A stretch of 55,612 bases of DNA, taken from Gammaproteobacteria bacterium. GTDB lineage: Bacteria; Pseudomonadota; Gammaproteobacteria; Chromatiales; Chromatiaceae. The stretch is from contig JAJFJN010000084.1 of assembly GCA_021773975.1 (NCBI GenBank), positions 1-55,612 of the forward strand. Reading direction: 5' to 3'. A program made the position numbers and the translations under genes. Positions 54,741-55,612 of the stretch are shown here, in pieces. Position 1 is the first letter of the stretch. The number at the start of each line of letters is the position of its first letter. The notes under the pieces are model-generated. The model searched no databases and had not been told where the DNA came from. It worked only from the letters and a program-made list of their open reading frames with translations.

Positions 54741-55612
54741 CTACGATCTAAGTTGAGTAAGAGATAGAGGTTTTTTGTTTGAAGCTATGCCCAGTAGGGT
54801 TTGAAACGCGGCCATGGGTGTCTGGCGTCGATTGAAGCGGAAGACATGCTCATCAAGGTAGTTTGCAAGGTACTTGGGTTGCACCCCGTGATGCGTACCA
54901 GTGAGCCAGGTCTTGAGGTTCGAAAACACTCGGTGAATATGTGGTGCCGCAAGATGAGCCCTGTCGCTGCCAACAACCCGTTTGTCATGATCGTACTCCT
55001 TCAACGCGGTTTTCGAGTAACCACGCCAACCGTCCGAACGAACCACGGATCCAGGCTCCACATTCTTATTCAGAAAGCTGCCGATAGTTTTTTCATCGGC
55101 ATTTTGAATAACTGCCAGTCGCAGTCGCCCCGCTTTCTCCTGGGTATCTCCCTTCTTGTCGATATAGGGGATAACTTCCACAGCGCCTACAACCAACGAT
55201 TTGTGAGTTCCATGTGTTACACCGCGTCCACGTTTGTTCTTGATGGGACCACCGATGATGGTCTCGTCTGCTTCAACAATACCAGACAAGCGAGACCGGA
55301 AATCGCTGACCATCCCTTTACGAAGTCGGTTCAACATGAACCAGGCAGTGCGATAAGAACCCAATCCTAACTGCCGCTGAAGCTGAAGAGCGCTAATTCC
55401 CGGCGTGAAAGTGGTCACCAGATATGCCGCCCAGAACCATTCTTGAATGGGAACGTGAGAACGGTGCATCAATGTGCCCGCGATGGGTGAGGTCTCCTTG
55501 CGGCAGCTCCGGCAGACCAAGAGCTTGCGCTTTGCCAAATACCAATATTCATCATGCTGACAGCGAGGACAGGAAAAACCATCGGGCCAGCGGCTCTGGA
55601 TCAAATACTCAA
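54741..55612 (-). mobile_element. IS1595/ISXO2-type transposase, 5' end beyond window edge
   Basis: The frame reads in from the window edge: codons for EYL precede the TTG at 55604, which resembles the usual ...EYLIQSRWPDGFSCPRC opening, so the true start lies outside. The visible part of 290 residues has the N-terminal zinc ribbon (CPRC ... CRSC), and an ISXO2-like catalytic core with VEADETIIGG (D), VVRSDGWRGY (D) and HIHRVFSNLKTWLTGTHHGV. Nothing in it is broken. It ends with TAG at 54741. I could not recognise terminal inverted repeats between it and infA. GC is higher than its neighbours, consistent with recent arrival. Confidence 0.9.

Noticed and set aside
54801-55370. Long plus-strand frame (189 codons) inside the transposase region
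   Set aside because: It is wholly antisense to the conserved transposase, its translation has no domain, and no ribosome site precedes it.

Overview
The window is a bacterial chromosome segment of moderate-to-low GC with about 53 genes. Gene families and gene order point to a motile gammaproteobacterium. The main indicators are argE-argA, nrdR-ribD...ribE-ribBA-ribH-nusB-thiL-pgpA, rpsF-rpsR-DUF2232-rplI-dnaB-alr-radA, a FleQ/FleS/FleR sigma-54 flagellar hierarchy, DUF3581, HflD, and cspD divergent from clpS-clpA next to infA. A b6-type cytochrome fused to ferredoxin and FlpD/MvhD-like domains, together with a PEP-CTERM protein, would suit an environmental, possibly sulfur-oxidizing lineage. 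That last point is inference; no 16S or other phylogenetic marker for naming a genus is present.

Layout. 1-1056: an edge-truncated membrane coiled-coil gene whose tail is read through a palindromic repeat, and a cupin. 1153-3651: arginine biosynthesis (argE, argA). 3738-6661: a ZnT9-like cation transporter, a DUF3581 protein, and a secreted DUF1566/PEP-CTERM protein behind a sigma-54-like promoter. 6894-15614: glyA, then a long riboflavin/NusB/ThiL/PgpA operon interrupted by a GT-C-like membrane protein. 15814-19116: a CNB-CNB-rhodanese-coiled-coil protein and the cytochrome b/ferredoxin/FlpD fusion. 19424-25428: dusA, an unknown gene, ilvD, a receiver-histidine kinase on the other strand, and a DHH phosphoesterase. 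25596-31813: ribosomal protein, replication and recombination block. 31823-34468 (minus): PilZ, FHA and CNNM/CorB-like genes. 34644-46277: flagellar cluster fleQ, fleSR, fliEFGHIJ, then an opposed pair of FliK-like and FlhB-tail-like genes. 46320-50937: a GYF/pentapeptide membrane protein, AMMECR1 and MEMO1 proteins, a small lipoprotein, hflD and mnmA. 51135-54620: cspD, clpS, clpA, infA. The window ends inside an IS1595/ISXO2-type transposase.

Regulation is the most informative layer. Two sigma-54 promoters (GG-N10-GC) sit exactly where expected before fleSR and fliE. A third precedes the PEP-CTERM gene. Three exact matches to the FliA/sigma-28 -10 box GCCGATAA occur, each with an 11-bp spacer to a -35-like octamer and each oriented toward a gene. 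They precede the membrane coiled-coil gene, the CNB-rhodanese gene, and the FliK-like gene (where the promoter overlaps the apparent start codon). This suggests a flagellar-class regulon reaching two uncharacterised genes outside the flagellar cluster. Other unexplained DNA structure includes a 36-bp-arm palindrome at the left edge, a perfect 16-bp inverted repeat before fleQ, a 32-bp composite dyad before ilvD, and a three-hairpin element after cspD.
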